A stretch of 40,446 nucleotides of DNA, taken from IMG/VR virus record IMGVR_UViG_3300020470_000050, positions 1 to 40,446 of that record; one strand, 5' to 3'. Positions 20,443-32,800 of this stretch are shown in pieces. The notes below the pieces were generated by a model, which saw only the letters and a program-made list of their open reading frames with translations, ran no database searches and was not told where the DNA came from. The first letter of the stretch is position 1; each line of letters begins with the position of its first letter. The DNA comes from a virus. The position numbers and the translations under genes were made by a program.

Positions 20443-23379
20443 ATGCCTTTAATTACTTCTTCTATCCCTAACCTCATTAATGGAGTTAGCCAACAGCCGC
20501 CTGCTTTGAGGTTGGCATCACAAGCAGAAGAAGTTGTCAATTGTATGTCGAGTCCAGTTGAAGGACTAAAGAAAAGACCACCATTAAACAATGTCGCTCG
20601 CTTGTTTATTGAGGACAAGTCAACAGTCCGACCATTTGTTCACATGGTTTCGAGGACTAATGATATTAACTACATCATCATCATTCAAGATGGTGCAATC
20701 AAGGTAGCAAACCTAGACGGAACACTTATAACTCCTGCAACACCAGATGGAGTTAGCTATCTAAATGTGACTGGTCATCCTTCAGAGATGTTCAGGGTTG
20801 CATCTATTGCTGACTACACATTCATTGTTAACAAAGAGAAGGAAGTGGCTATGTCCACCGACTTGTCACCAACAACAATCACTGATGTAACAGCAATGGT
20901 GTTTATTAAGGTTGCAAATTATGACACCGAGTACAGCGTTACGTTAGGCGGTGTAACTAAATCCTATACAACACCTCCTGCTGGTGGAGAACAGATTGAA
21001 TGTTCTTACTCTCAGGCAGCTAATAGTTCTGCGGTCATAGTTAGTGCAACAGATCATGGAATGGTTAGTGGTGATAAGTTTAAGATTAGTTTTGGTACTG
21101 CATCTGGTGGAATAGCAGGTACTTATGAAGTAGATTCTTCCACTACAGACCAATTCACCTACACAGCAGGGACACAAAATGATGCAAGTATTAATACTGG
21201 TAATTGCACAGTCGTACCTCAGATAAAACTATCAACAGTCACGATTGCAGATAAATTAGCTCAACAATTACATTCAATAGGTGGATACACGGTTGACAAT
21301 GACGATTACATAATTCACATCAAGAAGAATGATGGAAGTGATTACACAGTAACAGGTAAAGATGATAAAACAGGAGAAGGATTGAAGGTAATTAAAGGTG
21401 TTGTCGATGACCTAGACGACTTACCCATCAAGGCTTATGACGGTTTTATTGTTAAAGTACAAGGTTCTCAAGCTACTAGGTATGACGATTACTACGTTAA
21501 GTTTGTAGTTAATGCAGACTTTCCTCCCACCTACTCCAGTGATGCTACAGATATTTACGGTGATGGAGTATGGAAAGAGACAGTAGCCCCAGGTATTACA
21601 TATAGATTTGACGAGGCAACAATGCCTCATGTATTAGTTAGAAATTCAGATGGCAGTTTTACTTTTCAGAAATACTTAAAGGGAGAAAAGAGTGCTACCT
21701 ATGCACAATCAGGAACAACAATTACTGTCACTAAAACAGATCATGGACTAGAAAGTGGAGATCTTTTGTTTTTTAGACCTGGAGGTTCACCTTCTCCTAA
21801 TAACCCAGGAGTATTCCCTGTAACTCCTGTCACAAAAGATACGTTTACTTATACACCTGGAACTAATCAAACATTATCTAATCAATCTATTACCTATGGA
21901 ACTACGTGGTCAGGTCGTATAGCTGGTGATAAGAAGACAGCCTTAGAACCTACCTTTGTAGGCAGGACAATACAAAACTTAAATATGTTTAGGAATAGAT
22001 TAATAATGCTGTCAGAAGAAAACGTCATCCTTTCTGCCAGTGATGACCACGGAAGATTCTGGCCTGAAACTGTTCAAACTATGGTGGACAGTGATCCAGT
22101 AGATCTTGCTTGCGGTGGTAGCTCTATCAATATTCTTTTATCTACTGTCGCCTTTGCTAACACTCTTCTCTTATTTAGTAGGAACGCTCAGTTCAGATTA
22201 GATGCAGGACTAAATGTAGGTTCTGCCTTAACGCCTAAGACAGCCACCATCACACAGATGACCTCCTTTGACATGGACATATCTGTTGACCCGATAGCTG
22301 TTGGTCGTAATACATACTTCCCTATAACAAAGGGAAATTTTAGTGGACTAAGAGAGTTCTTCCTTCCTGACTCCAGTGGTTCAGTACCTTTATCAGAAGA
22401 CGTAACAGCCAGCATCCCTAGATATATACCAACAAATCTATGTAGTCTTATCTCTGCTGTGGCAGAAGATGCTGTCGCAATGCTTAGTCTTGACCAACCT
22501 AAGAGAATATATATTTATAAGTTCTTCTTTGAAGAAGATACAAAGCTTCAGTCAGCTTGGTCTTATTGGGAAGTTAGCGGTGCAAAGAAAATAATAGGTG
22601 CGGCAGTCAAAGGCAGTGATTTGTATGTGCTTACTGAATATGACGAGGATGGAACCTCATCTCAATCAGGAACTTATTTAGAGAAAGTATCACTAAGACC
22701 TGAACAAGTAGACCCAGGAACAGAGATAGAAATACTGCTAGATAGAAAAATTACTGAATCAGAAGTTACATCGACAAGTCTTAATAATGCTGGTGCTTTA
22801 GGTGTAGAGACTGTCATCACTCTTCCTTACCCTATTAACACTGGGGCAGACATGATTGTAGTAGGAAGATTTGAAGAAGGTAATACTCTCCTGAGACATG
22901 GACAAGTTATTGAACCACTCTCTCAAACATCTAATACGATCACAGTCCTTGGAGATTTAAAAACTCAAGTAGGAGGCAAAACGCCACGCTTCTTTATTGG
23001 CGAAAGATACACTATGACTTACGAGTTCAGTACTCCATATATAAAAGAACAGCCGCAAGGTGGTGGTGTTGCATTAGCAGCAGGGCCGAAACTACAGATG
23101 AGAACTTGGACTGTAATCTTTGATGAGTCGTCAGCTTTTGAGTTAAAGGTTACTCCTGCAAGTAGAGACACAAACACTTATCCCTATAACGGAGTTATCG
23201 TTGGTGAAGCTCCTCCACTCATCGGAGATCCTTCAGTTCTTACAGGATCTTTCCGTGTACCTGTGATGACCAGCAATATAGATACTAAGATAGTAATTAG
23301 TAGTACGAGTCCATTACCTTGTCGATTCCAATCAGCCGAATGGGAAGGGTTCTATCATACGAGAGCGAAAAGGAAGTAG
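20443..23379 (+). CDS. Tail tube protein B / nozzle (T7 gp12-type), with two extra domains
   Basis: 978 residues (T7: 794). Start IPNLINGVSQQPPALRLASQ is the classical gp12 signature. Two similar inserts account for much of the extra length: TDHGMVSGDKFKIS ending DQFTYTAG (about residues 200-245) and TDHGLESGDLLFF ending KDTFTYTPG (about 430-480). The core includes NRLIMLSEENVILSASDD and PVDLACGG. Forms the hexameric tail nozzle. Its 3' end overlaps the next gene by 40 bases. Confidence 0.94.
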   Translation: MPLITSSIPNLINGVSQQPPALRLASQAEEVVNCMSSPVEGLKKRPPLNNVARLFIEDKSTVRPFVHMVSRTNDINYIIIIQDGAIKVANLDGTLITPATPDGVSYLNVTGHPSEMFRVASIADYTFIVNKEKEVAMSTDLSPTTITDVTAMVFIKVANYDTEYSVTLGGVTKSYTTPPAGGEQIECSYSQAANSSAVIVSATDHGMVSGDKFKISFGTASGGIAGTYEVDSSTTDQFTYTAGTQNDASINTGNCTVVPQIKLSTVTIADKLAQQLHSIGGYTVDNDDYIIHIKKNDGSDYTVTGKDDKTGEGLKVIKGVVDDLDDLPIKAYDGFIVKVQGSQATRYDDYYVKFVVNADFPPTYSSDATDIYGDGVWKETVAPGITYRFDEATMPHVLVRNSDGSFTFQKYLKGEKSATYAQSGTTITVTKTDHGLESGDLLFFRPGGSPSPNNPGVFPVTPVTKDTFTYTPGTNQTLSNQSITYGTTWSGRIAGDKKTALEPTFVGRTIQNLNMFRNRLIMLSEENVILSASDDHGRFWPETVQTMVDSDPVDLACGGSSINILLSTVAFANTLLLFSRNAQFRLDAGLNVGSALTPKTATITQMTSFDMDISVDPIAVGRNTYFPITKGNFSGLREFFLPDSSGSVPLSEDVTASIPRYIPTNLCSLISAVAEDAVAMLSLDQPKRIYIYKFFFEEDTKLQSAWSYWEVSGAKKIIGAAVKGSDLYVLTEYDEDGTSSQSGTYLEKVSLRPEQVDPGTEIEILLDRKITESEVTSTSLNNAGALGVETVITLPYPINTGADMIVVGRFEEGNTLLRHGQVIEPLSQTSNTITVLGDLKTQVGGKTPRFFIGERYTMTYEFSTPYIKEQPQGGGVALAAGPKLQMRTWTVIFDESSAFELKVTPASRDTNTYPYNGVIVGEAPPLIGDPSVLTGSFRVPVMTSNIDTKIVISSTSPLPCRFQSAEWEGFYHTRAKRK

Positions 23380-23837
23380 CTTATCAAAGACGTACAGAGT
23401 TAGAAGATATTAGATTTATTGGTAAGAATATGAGAGATGAAGATATAGCTGAGATCAGGGCACAGTCAGGACTAACACCCATCGCTAGTTTGTTCTACTG
23501 TTTCTTTAAGAGTAACCCCTGTATGACTATGGTTAGCAGGCATGGACACCCAATGGGTATGTGGGGTGTTGTACCTGAATCAGAGACATCTGGTCGTATA
23601 TGGATGTTGGGGTGTCAGTCTATGTTGGATGACCCAAGTGACAAGCGTACATTTCTAAGAAGATCTAAAGTAGAACTAGACAAGATTATTCAGGAGTATC
23701 CTGTATTATTTAATGTAGTAGATGCTAGAAACAAAGTTCATGTCAGATGGCTTCAATGGATGGGATTTACATTCATTAAAAAGCACTCAGAATATGGGCC
23801 AGAGAGTCGTCTGTTTTATGAGTTCGTGAGGATCTAA
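23340..23837 (+). CDS. Acetyltransferase-fold phage protein (T7 gp13-type)
   Basis: 165 residues from ATG 23340 (T7 gp13: 138). A TTG at 23319 would add seven residues inside the gp12 gene. Sequence pattern (FFKSNPCMTMVSRHGHPMGM, RTFLRRSKVELDKIIQEYPVLFNVVDARN, RWLQWMGFTF) is that of DUF2833, a GNAT-like fold. In T7 gp13 is needed for virion morphogenesis but absent from the mature particle; an enzymatic activity is unproven. Confidence 0.85.
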   Translation: MGRVLSYESEKEVAYQRRTELEDIRFIGKNMRDEDIAEIRAQSGLTPIASLFYCFFKSNPCMTMVSRHGHPMGMWGVVPESETSGRIWMLGCQSMLDDPSDKRTFLRRSKVELDKIIQEYPVLFNVVDARNKVHVRWLQWMGFTFIKKHSEYGPESRLFYEFVRI

Positions 23838-23839
23838 TT

Positions 23840-24538
23840 ATGTGCGGCCCTATTCCGATAGTAATGGGAGTCCTGTCAGCAGGACTTTCAATAATGCAGC
23901 AGCAAGCAGCGACTAGAGCACAGAACGCAGCAATAGAATTTGAGAACCAAGTAGCAGAGCAGGAATATCAATACAACACTCTGCAAGCACAATCAGCAAG
24001 AAATAACGAAGCACAACAAAAACAATTACAAGATGATGTTATAGCTCAGAACTTTTTCCTTGCTAATAAAGCATACGAAAGTGATATTGCTGCATTGAAC
24101 TTAAGAATGATGCAAGAACAAGCAGCAGCAGGAGCAGAGAAAAGAAAAACTTCACTTGCTGCATTGCAAGCTAAAGGAGAAATAGTTGCTGCTGGTCGAG
24201 TAGGAAATAGTATTCAAAACCTTATTGCTGATGTTCAACGACAACAAGCAGCATTTGATTATGCAACAGATAAGAACTTAGCCTTTACTGGTAAGCAACT
24301 GAAAGAACAGAAACGTGGAGCAGGAGTAGAAAGAGCTAGTCGAATTGCAAGTCAACAACCATACTTAGAACGAACGATATTAGATCCTATGAAACCTATA
24401 AAACGAAGCAAGGTGAAAGGGCCAGGATTCTTAGGAATATTAAATGCTGGATTAAGTGGAGCACAAGCTGGATTCACTGCTTCTTCTGGTATCAAAGCAG
24501 GTGGTGGAGAGGTCAGCCAATGGAATCCTTGGGCTTAA
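23840..24538 (+). CDS. Internal virion protein (T7 gp14-type)
   Basis: 232 residues (T7: 196). A hydrophobic Cys-Gly start (MCGPIPIVMGVLSAGLSIMQQ) precedes long Ala/Gln-rich helices and a Gly-rich end. The gp14 position between gp13 and gp15 and the membrane-prone N-terminus support the call. In T7 gp14 is ejected first and forms an outer-membrane pore. Confidence 0.88.
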   Translation: MCGPIPIVMGVLSAGLSIMQQQAATRAQNAAIEFENQVAEQEYQYNTLQAQSARNNEAQQKQLQDDVIAQNFFLANKAYESDIAALNLRMMQEQAAAGAEKRKTSLAALQAKGEIVAAGRVGNSIQNLIADVQRQQAAFDYATDKNLAFTGKQLKEQKRGAGVERASRIASQQPYLERTILDPMKPIKRSKVKGPGFLGILNAGLSGAQAGFTASSGIKAGGGEVSQWNPWA

Positions 24539-24541
24539 ATC

Positions 24542-26815
24542 ATGGGAACTAAATTCACACAAAAAGGTCTTCAATCTCAGAAGAAAGCTTACAGCAATGA
24601 ATCTACTGGTGCTGTTGGTGGAACCCTTGCAAAAGGATTAGCTATAAACACACCTGGTCTTAATCCTCAAGCTGCACCTGTCGATTCTTTCGTAAGAACA
24701 GGTAGACCTAATGCACCTGGGGCTGTTCAGTTAGGTGAGCTTGCAAGACTTCCTGAACCAGCAGAGATTACAGATCTAAAAAATCTTACTCAACAATTAG
24801 GACAGTTAAATTCTAATTTACAAAATGCTGCTGCTGGTTTCTTTGCAGACCAAGGACGCAGAGAAGAAGAAGCTGCTTTAAAAGCGAAATCTATTATCGA
24901 GCAAACACCTAATGACACAGGTCGTAACCCAGAAGAAACCTTAGCTCAGATTGGTAAAGAGATGATTGTCATCTCAAGTAATCCTGAAAATGATATTAAA
25001 GAAAGAAGAGGTGCAGAGAAAGTATTATCTCAGTTACAAAATGATGGAAGATTAAAACGACATATTAATTCAGAACTTAAGAAGCAACAAGTAATCACTA
25101 ATGCTTCTAATTTAAAGCAAACATTATCTGGCTTATATGTAAAGAATGAGGCAGGTGAAGATGTTCCTTTTAATTCAATATCATCTAGTGATCCAAGATA
25201 CCTTGAAATAATAAAACCTCGTATCTATGGCGATATTGAATTAAGCCCTAAAGAATATAATGATGTTAGCGGTACAATTACAAACACTCTTGCTAACTAC
25301 AAAGCAACACATGACAAGAACCATAAAACATATTTAATCAACGAACTCAGGTTATCCCAAGCCACTCGTATTAAAGAGATTGGTAATACTTTAGGTACAA
25401 ATGGAACATCTTCTGTCGTTGAAAGTGTTATTAACTTACAAACAGTATTAGATGAGACTCGTCTTAAATTACCTGGTCTAAGTACAGAACAAAATAATAA
25501 AGTAAGTACAACTTTAATTAGTGATTTAGTTAGTGGATTTATGAGAAATAATAAAGGTGCTAATACAGATGCTTTAGAAGAAGTTCTTTCTAGTTTAATG
25601 ATTGGGCCAGTAGAAGGTAGAACAAAACAAGTTGAAAACGCAGACGGTAGCGTGAGTACGATAATTAATGAGAAGCAAAGATGGATTAATCAGTTCGGTG
25701 GTGAGCCTTGGTTAGAACAACAAATCATTACTGCTAAATATAATCTTGCAGAACTAGATAACAAAGAAGAAAAAGCTTATATTATTACTGAAAAGAACGA
25801 AGCTGACGATTCTTTAAGAGATGGAACTGATGAAGATCCTAGTGTCTTAAAACTGATCCAAGAGAAAGATTTCGAGAGAGCAAGAACAAAGTTAGAAGAA
25901 TTAAAAACAAATTACAGAACTAAAGCTATTGCTAACAATGTCGATTCTTCTGCTATTGCAGAGGTCTTAGATCATTACGATAGTGTCTTTAAAAAGTTTA
26001 CTAAAGCAGATTCATTTGACATGAATAGTCGAATGACAGAAATCTCAAAGTTATTACCATACGCTGTTACTGTTGCAGACTCTGCAAAGATATTAGAGTT
26101 AGTAGATTCACTTGAAGATGAATATGGGTACGATAAAAATGTTGTTGATTTTGGTTTGAAGGTTAGAGAGAAAGTTGCATTTTCAAAGCAGCCACAAGTA
26201 AAAGCAAGAATAGACCAATTAAAGAAAATGCTAGGTGATATAGAAAAAGATTGGATGAAATATGGTAAGCAATCTTATTCTGCCGATGGAGAAGATTCGA
26301 CAGTAGAGAGATCGCAATTTCTTAATGCCTATGCAAATGGTATGGACATAGGAACAGAAATTATTATTAGAAATTTAAAAAACAACACACCAGGAAATAT
26401 TGAGAAAGAACTTCAAGCAGCAATTACTAGAAGAGCATTAGGTTTAGAGAAAGAAACTGAAAAGAAATGGTCAACAGATCAGGGTGTTGAATTTGAAGGG
26501 AACTATGAGAGTTCTTTAGATGATGTATCAGATCAATTCAAATTAGACAGAGCAGATATTGGGCCTAATAATCGACAGAAATTAATTAGATCAGTTCAAA
26601 GTTACAAACCTATGTTTGGTGCTGACACTATTAGAGACATGGCAACTAAAGCTTTTGAAGGGAAAATGGATAGGAGACTAAGACGAATCTTAATAGAATC
26701 AGGCATGAAGCCAGGTGACTTCTTTGTAGAACAAATGGAGAAGTTCAACGGTTATATCGAATTAAGTAAGCAAGAGAGAGATAATCTTCTAAGATTGAAC
26801 GAAGTACCGCTTTAA
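24542..26815 (+). CDS. Internal core protein (T7 gp15-type)
   Basis: 757 residues, very near T7 gp15 (747). Mostly helical, Asn/Lys/Glu-rich with no membrane segment; RRLRRILIESGMKPGDFFVEQM near the C-terminus. Recognised mainly by size, composition and place between gp14- and gp16-type proteins. In T7 it spans the periplasm during ejection together with gp16. Confidence 0.85.
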   Translation: MGTKFTQKGLQSQKKAYSNESTGAVGGTLAKGLAINTPGLNPQAAPVDSFVRTGRPNAPGAVQLGELARLPEPAEITDLKNLTQQLGQLNSNLQNAAAGFFADQGRREEEAALKAKSIIEQTPNDTGRNPEETLAQIGKEMIVISSNPENDIKERRGAEKVLSQLQNDGRLKRHINSELKKQQVITNASNLKQTLSGLYVKNEAGEDVPFNSISSSDPRYLEIIKPRIYGDIELSPKEYNDVSGTITNTLANYKATHDKNHKTYLINELRLSQATRIKEIGNTLGTNGTSSVVESVINLQTVLDETRLKLPGLSTEQNNKVSTTLISDLVSGFMRNNKGANTDALEEVLSSLMIGPVEGRTKQVENADGSVSTIINEKQRWINQFGGEPWLEQQIITAKYNLAELDNKEEKAYIITEKNEADDSLRDGTDEDPSVLKLIQEKDFERARTKLEELKTNYRTKAIANNVDSSAIAEVLDHYDSVFKKFTKADSFDMNSRMTEISKLLPYAVTVADSAKILELVDSLEDEYGYDKNVVDFGLKVREKVAFSKQPQVKARIDQLKKMLGDIEKDWMKYGKQSYSADGEDSTVERSQFLNAYANGMDIGTEIIIRNLKNNTPGNIEKELQAAITRRALGLEKETEKKWSTDQGVEFEGNYESSLDDVSDQFKLDRADIGPNNRQKLIRSVQSYKPMFGADTIRDMATKAFEGKMDRRLRRILIESGMKPGDFFVEQMEKFNGYIELSKQERDNLLRLNEVPL

Positions 26816-26827
26816 GAGGAAACAGGG

Positions 26828-29800
26828 ATGGGGCAGACAATTATAGATGAAGAGACTAAGATCGAGTCTCAAACATGGTCGGCTCCTGCAAACTTTGAAC
26901 TACCTACTAAGTTTGAAGATATTCTTACTGACGAATTAACAGACGAAAGAGATACTGAACTTATAAATAATCAGAAAGATACAAATCTAATTCAAGAAAA
27001 AGAACAAAGTAACTATGTACCTCCTACACCTGGAGAATATTTAGCTAACCATCCGTTAAAGCCTATGACCGATTGGGCAGGCAATGTTTTGCATACAGCA
27101 GGACAAAGAATGGTACAAGAACCTTGGGATTATCTCTCAGGGGATCATTACTGGAATACAAGATTAAACCCTAACGACACTTTTCATAACAATCCATTTA
27201 ATCTTTCAGGTAAAAAGAATGATCCTTTCTCTGTAGAGAATGATCCTACATGGATAGAAACAGCTTCAGGGGATAAATATTCATTAACAACTGGTAGAAA
27301 ATGGACTGATTCTTATTTTAAGAATTTAATAAATTTCGAGAAACTATCAGAAGAACAAAAGAATGAACTACTAAATGCTCCTGGTTCAAAGCTAATTCAA
27401 CATCCAGGGCTAACAAAAGTTCAAAGCAAAGCTAACGAGCTAACAGAATATAATCAAACAGTTTCACCTGAATTAAGGAAAGGCCCAACAGGAGATTTTG
27501 GTGTACCTGAGAACAGAAACTTACCTTTTATCAATAAAACTTGGGATAGAAAAGAAGATTTAGAAAACCTTGAAGGAGTAGTAGGTGATTTCTTTGGCTT
27601 TGGTATTCCTATTCTTTTAACTGTTGCTGCTCAAAAAAGAGTATCAGCAGGACTTTTACCAAAAGGCAGCACTTTAAGATCTATTTATGATGCTCCAGGT
27701 AAGCTTGCACAAGGACTAATAGATAAAGGAGGTTGGTCAACATTTGCAGGTAGAACTTTTAGAGGTACTTACGAAGCACAGGTTGCAAGTTCAATTATTA
27801 CTAGAGCATTAGATTCAAAACCCTCTGGCAACCCTAATGACAACAATAGAATAAGAAGGGAAAAGGCTCAGATTGAAGATTTATTATTTGGTGCTGCTTT
27901 TGGTACAGCAGGAGAATATTTAGGAGCAACAAAGAATTTTATTAGAAATGCAAAGTTACCTTCAGTACCTTTCACTAAAGCAAATCTTGCTAATCGTTAT
28001 AACCAACTTACTGAAGCTATCGCAGATGCTATTGTTCATAGTCAAAACTTTGACTTAGCAGTTAAACAAGCAGAAGAGGCACAAAGATTAGCAGATGGTG
28101 GCCCAGTAAATGTTAAAGAAGTTGTTCCAACTGAAAGGGTTACAGGAAGTAAACCTGTAAGTGAAAGAGGCATCACAGTTAAAAGAATAGAACAAAAAGG
28201 AACACAAAAAGAATTAGATAATCAAGTTGTCGAAGCAAATAAACAAGTAGAAATAGCAGATTCTAAATTAGTTAAATCAACAGAACAATTAGCAGAGAAA
28301 GCAGAGAATACTAAAACTGAAATTACAGCAAAACAAGACCTTGAAGAAGAAGTAAGAACAGCAGATCAAGATGCCAACTACAACGAATTAACAAAGAAAC
28401 AACTTCTTGCAAAAATAAAAGAAGTTTATAACAAATTAAGTCCAGAAAAGAAAAAGAAGTTTCTTGCTGACAATGGATTAACTGATGATCCTTTCTTTGC
28501 AACAGATGAAGTAGCAAAGCAAACAAGAAAAGGTCGTAAGAAGATAGAACCTGGTACACCTCATCCAACAGATCCTAATAAAGTTAGAGGATATAACAGT
28601 AGATGGGTTACTAAAAAACACTTTGATCAAGTTACTGAATCAAAGAAAGGTGGTAATAAAATTAGAAGACAATTCGGCCTACCAGAAGAACGCACTGCTT
28701 TTGAGACAAAGCTTGATGAAGCTAACAAATTAATTGAAAATCAAAGGTTACGTGACGAGAAAGGAATAAATAAGATATTCACTGAACAAGGTATTAAGGA
28801 CTTCTTAGCAGATCTTGATATAGAACAATCAAAGCTTAATAAGAAAATAGGTCAACTTGGGCCAAGTATTGAAGATGCAACAAAACGTGGGAAAAAAGCT
28901 GAATTTATAAAAGCAGTGGAAAGAAATCAGGAGATAAGTAGGGAAAGAGATTTAGCTAAAAAACAAAGAAAAAATATAAAAGAAGGAAACAAGGAAGCTG
29001 AAAAGACTTTTAAACAAATAGAAGCAGAAGTAGAAGCGGAAGTGAACTCTATGACTGATGCTGAAATTAGAGAAAGCTTGAGACAAGATAATCCAGAACT
29101 TGCAAAGTTAATTGATGACCTTGAACGAGTAGACGCTAAGATTGAGAGCAACCTTAAAAAATGGGATGACTTGCTAACTCGTTCTGCGGATGATTTGAAG
29201 TTCTTGGATGAAATGATTGATGAAAATAATAAATATATGGATAGCTTAGATGAACAAATATTTGATCCAAAAACAACAATCGAAGACAGACTTAAATTAG
29301 AAAGAATGTATGCAAGTGCTGATGCTAATAGACAAGATTTAAAACTAGAAAAGAAATATCAAGCTGAACATCTTACAAATGAAATAGGTACTAAGCCTGA
29401 GACTGTCGAAAGCCCTTTAACAGAACGTCCTCTCTTTGATTTTGACATTAAAGGTGCGAAGCCTAGGTGGAGGCAAATGAGTATTGAGTTTGAATCAGAT
29501 ATTGATAGAGCTATTTATATAGTTACTAAAAGACAAAAAGGAAGTGGCCCTGCAAAGTCAAGACCTTTATACATTGAACAGGCTAATAAAGATGCAAGTA
29601 GAGCTAATCATAAATATCTAGCTTTCTTATATGAAAATGGTTTTGAAGATAAAGATATTCTCAAACATGCACCAAAAATATATAACAAATTAGCTGATAA
29701 TTATAGTGCTAATAGTGTTTATGAGTTAAAAGATACTGGTGCTTGGAAAGATGGTAGCGACTTTGATTTTGAAATAGATGAATCAGAATTTTACAATCCA

Positions 29801-32800
29801 GAAAGAAAACTAGGCGACATAATTAAAGATGTAGATGATAAGTTAACTGATGAATATAAGGCTAGAACAAGTCCTAAAGATCCAGGTGATGCGTTTGATC
29901 CTAACAACTTTATTGATGATGAAATAATCTTTGAAGCACCTAAATTACCAATACTACCGAAGAAAGGAATTAAAGGAAAAGCTTATGAGCCAATATTAAA
30001 ATCAAGAACAAATGCAATCCTTAATAGAGCTTTAGAAGAAGGTATATCCCCTGCTGGTTGGAACAAGATATTAGATGATATGCAGAGAATCTCTGGACTA
30101 TCAGATACTAATTTCAAAATAATGCCAAAGGCATCAAGAGGGCCAATATCAGCAAGGGCAGCAGCAAATTATGGAATAGAACCAGGCACTATTGTTACAA
30201 GAAGAGGTGGCTATGACCCAAGGAAAGATCTAATAATAATGTCGATGATGGTTGATGGAGAATATTTAGAATTTAGTAGGGGTTTACAAACTGCATGGCA
30301 TGAATCTTTCCACAGATTGCAACACAGATTTCTTTCAAAAGCAGAGAAAGAAATGCTTAAAAAGGCTGCACCAAAGTTAAGAGAAATAGTTAAAGATGGT
30401 TTCCCTGAAGTAAGTGGCGATTTTATTAATAAATTAAAAGATCACGAATTACAAGCTTGGGCTTTTGGTGCTTGGTCAAATAAAAATATTAGATCTAAAT
30501 ACGGAAGAGATACAACATGGTCACAACCATTTAAGAAAATAAGAGAAATATTAGAGTCTGTTATTGCAGTACTTAGGTCAGAACATAAGACATGGGATAG
30601 TTTATTTGAAGGGGCAAGGAAAGGTGAAATAGCACAACGACAAGCATTAGAAGTTCAAGCTAATGCAAGAAGAATGTCATACGAAATAGATCCTGATGAG
30701 TTAGTAAGTGGAATGGGTAAGTATCAAGAAGGTATTGAAAATGGCGATATAACTTTAGACACTGCAATGGAATCTGAAACTAGAAGATTAATTAGTCGTA
30801 GCGGTCAAACTGACTTTGTAAGTAGAGATAACACAGCTTTAATTGCAATGAACGCAACAATGGAAGATGCAATAAGAGGAGCGTTTGGAAGCAGAGAAGA
30901 AGTAACAAATATGCCAGCATATAAGCTTAGACAAGTATGGGATAAAGCATCAAAACAAGTAGAAGCAGATGGTTTTGACCCTGCTAAAACTATCGAACTA
31001 TATGAATACGCAAGGAAAAATGATATTCAAGCAATGGATGATATTTACGCTGCTGCTGGAATCCTCTACCACAGAGATTTAAACCTTAAATTAATGGCAG
31101 AAGCTGCTGTTGGTTTTAACGGAGCAGATACAGATAAAGGTGCTGCATTGTTTGGTAAGAAATTACTGGCAAGAATGGAAGATCAAATAAAGTTAGATAT
31201 TGCTTGGACATCTGTTACAAGAAAAACAGGACAGATCTTACGTTTAGCTGCTACACCACATGAAGAAGTCTTAGCATCTTCATTAGCTTCTGGTGTCGAA
31301 TTAAAAATGACTACCAGCAAGGAAGCTGCTACAGCAGCAACCTCTGGAGGATTTGTACCACAACAAGGATTAATAGGTGAAGGTGTTTACTTCTCTACCA
31401 GTTCAACTCCTGGGCCTATAGGTAGTGTGGAACTTTATGGAACTACACCTGAAGATATTTTAATTCTTGATCTTGTCTCTACAAATAAAAGGATTACAGA
31501 CCTGATTAATGAATTAGGACTAGGTGTAACTAAGAAAACAAAAGACGGTATTCAACTTACACCTCAACAACAAGAAGGAATCAAAGGATGGGCAGCAGAA
31601 CAAGGATACGGTGGTATTAGATATGGAACAGACTTCACTTTAAATCCAAAGACAGGAGATCAAGTTGTCGTCTTTGATGTGAATACTGCTAATAGAATGA
31701 TTGATTCAGATGCAGCAGTTCCACCACCTAAGAAAGAAACACCTTCTATAAGAACTCTTTTACAAACAGCATTACAAAAGACAGAAGAAGTTCTAGGTAA
31801 AAAGTTACCAAGGAAAGTTAGAAAGTCTATTGAGTCAGGAAACCTAACACCAGAAGCAAAGAAAATACTAGATACACTTGCTGCTATTACTTACTCAATA
31901 AAAGATGATGCTGGTGCAAAAAGAGCAATGTCAGATCTTATCGAAAGAGTTCCAGACGGCAAGCTAGACAGTTCAACATGGGCAAATTTATATAGAAATT
32001 CCATTTTCCTTAGAATGAGAACATGGATGAAAGTGTTATTCGGTAGTGGATATAGAGCAGCAACACTTCCTATTACTCAAATAGTAGGAGAATTTGGCGA
32101 TCAATTAAACATGAGTGATGCTCAAATAAAACTTTCACAAAGAAGGCAACATTTGAACCTAATGATATATCCCCAATACATAAGAAATATTCCTTATGGA
32201 CTAAGGATGATGGTTGCTGCAATGAAACATAATGAGGTATTCGTAAACCTTGGAAGAAGAAAATACGAGAACCTAAGTACAAGAAGTTTTAAAGAAAGAC
32301 AAGATCAGTTGGAGTTTGATTTTGAAGCAAAAACAAGATTAACAGAGCAGCCACCTGAAGGACATTTCATGTTAGATGAACATGCTAATCCTGTTGCTCA
32401 CGGGATTTGGCAGATTGCATCAACACTTTCTGGCAGAGCATTAGGAGGATTTGACACCTTTATGGCTGGTGTTACTGGCCCTTCAACAGAATGGGCAAGA
32501 ATAATGGAGATGGAATTATTTAATGCAGATGTAAAAGGCTTTGAACCTGGTTCTTCTAAAGCATGGGATTGGGCTGCTAATAGAACAGATGAAATATTAA
32601 AATCGCACTTCCAAGATATTGATCTTGCTAATGGCGACATTATTAAAAATGGTCGATTAACAGGCAAACATGCAAAGAAAGCAATGGATTGGGTGAACTT
32701 TACTGATTCAGTAAAAGTAAAACAAGAAGAAATAAGTTATGAATACGCAGTTAGACAAGCAAGAGAAGAAGGCATAACTGATCCTTTAAAAATAGTAGAA

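Noticed and set aside
24456-24641. 61-residue frame at the gp14/gp15 boundary
   Set aside because: Overlaps both genes and has no independent support.
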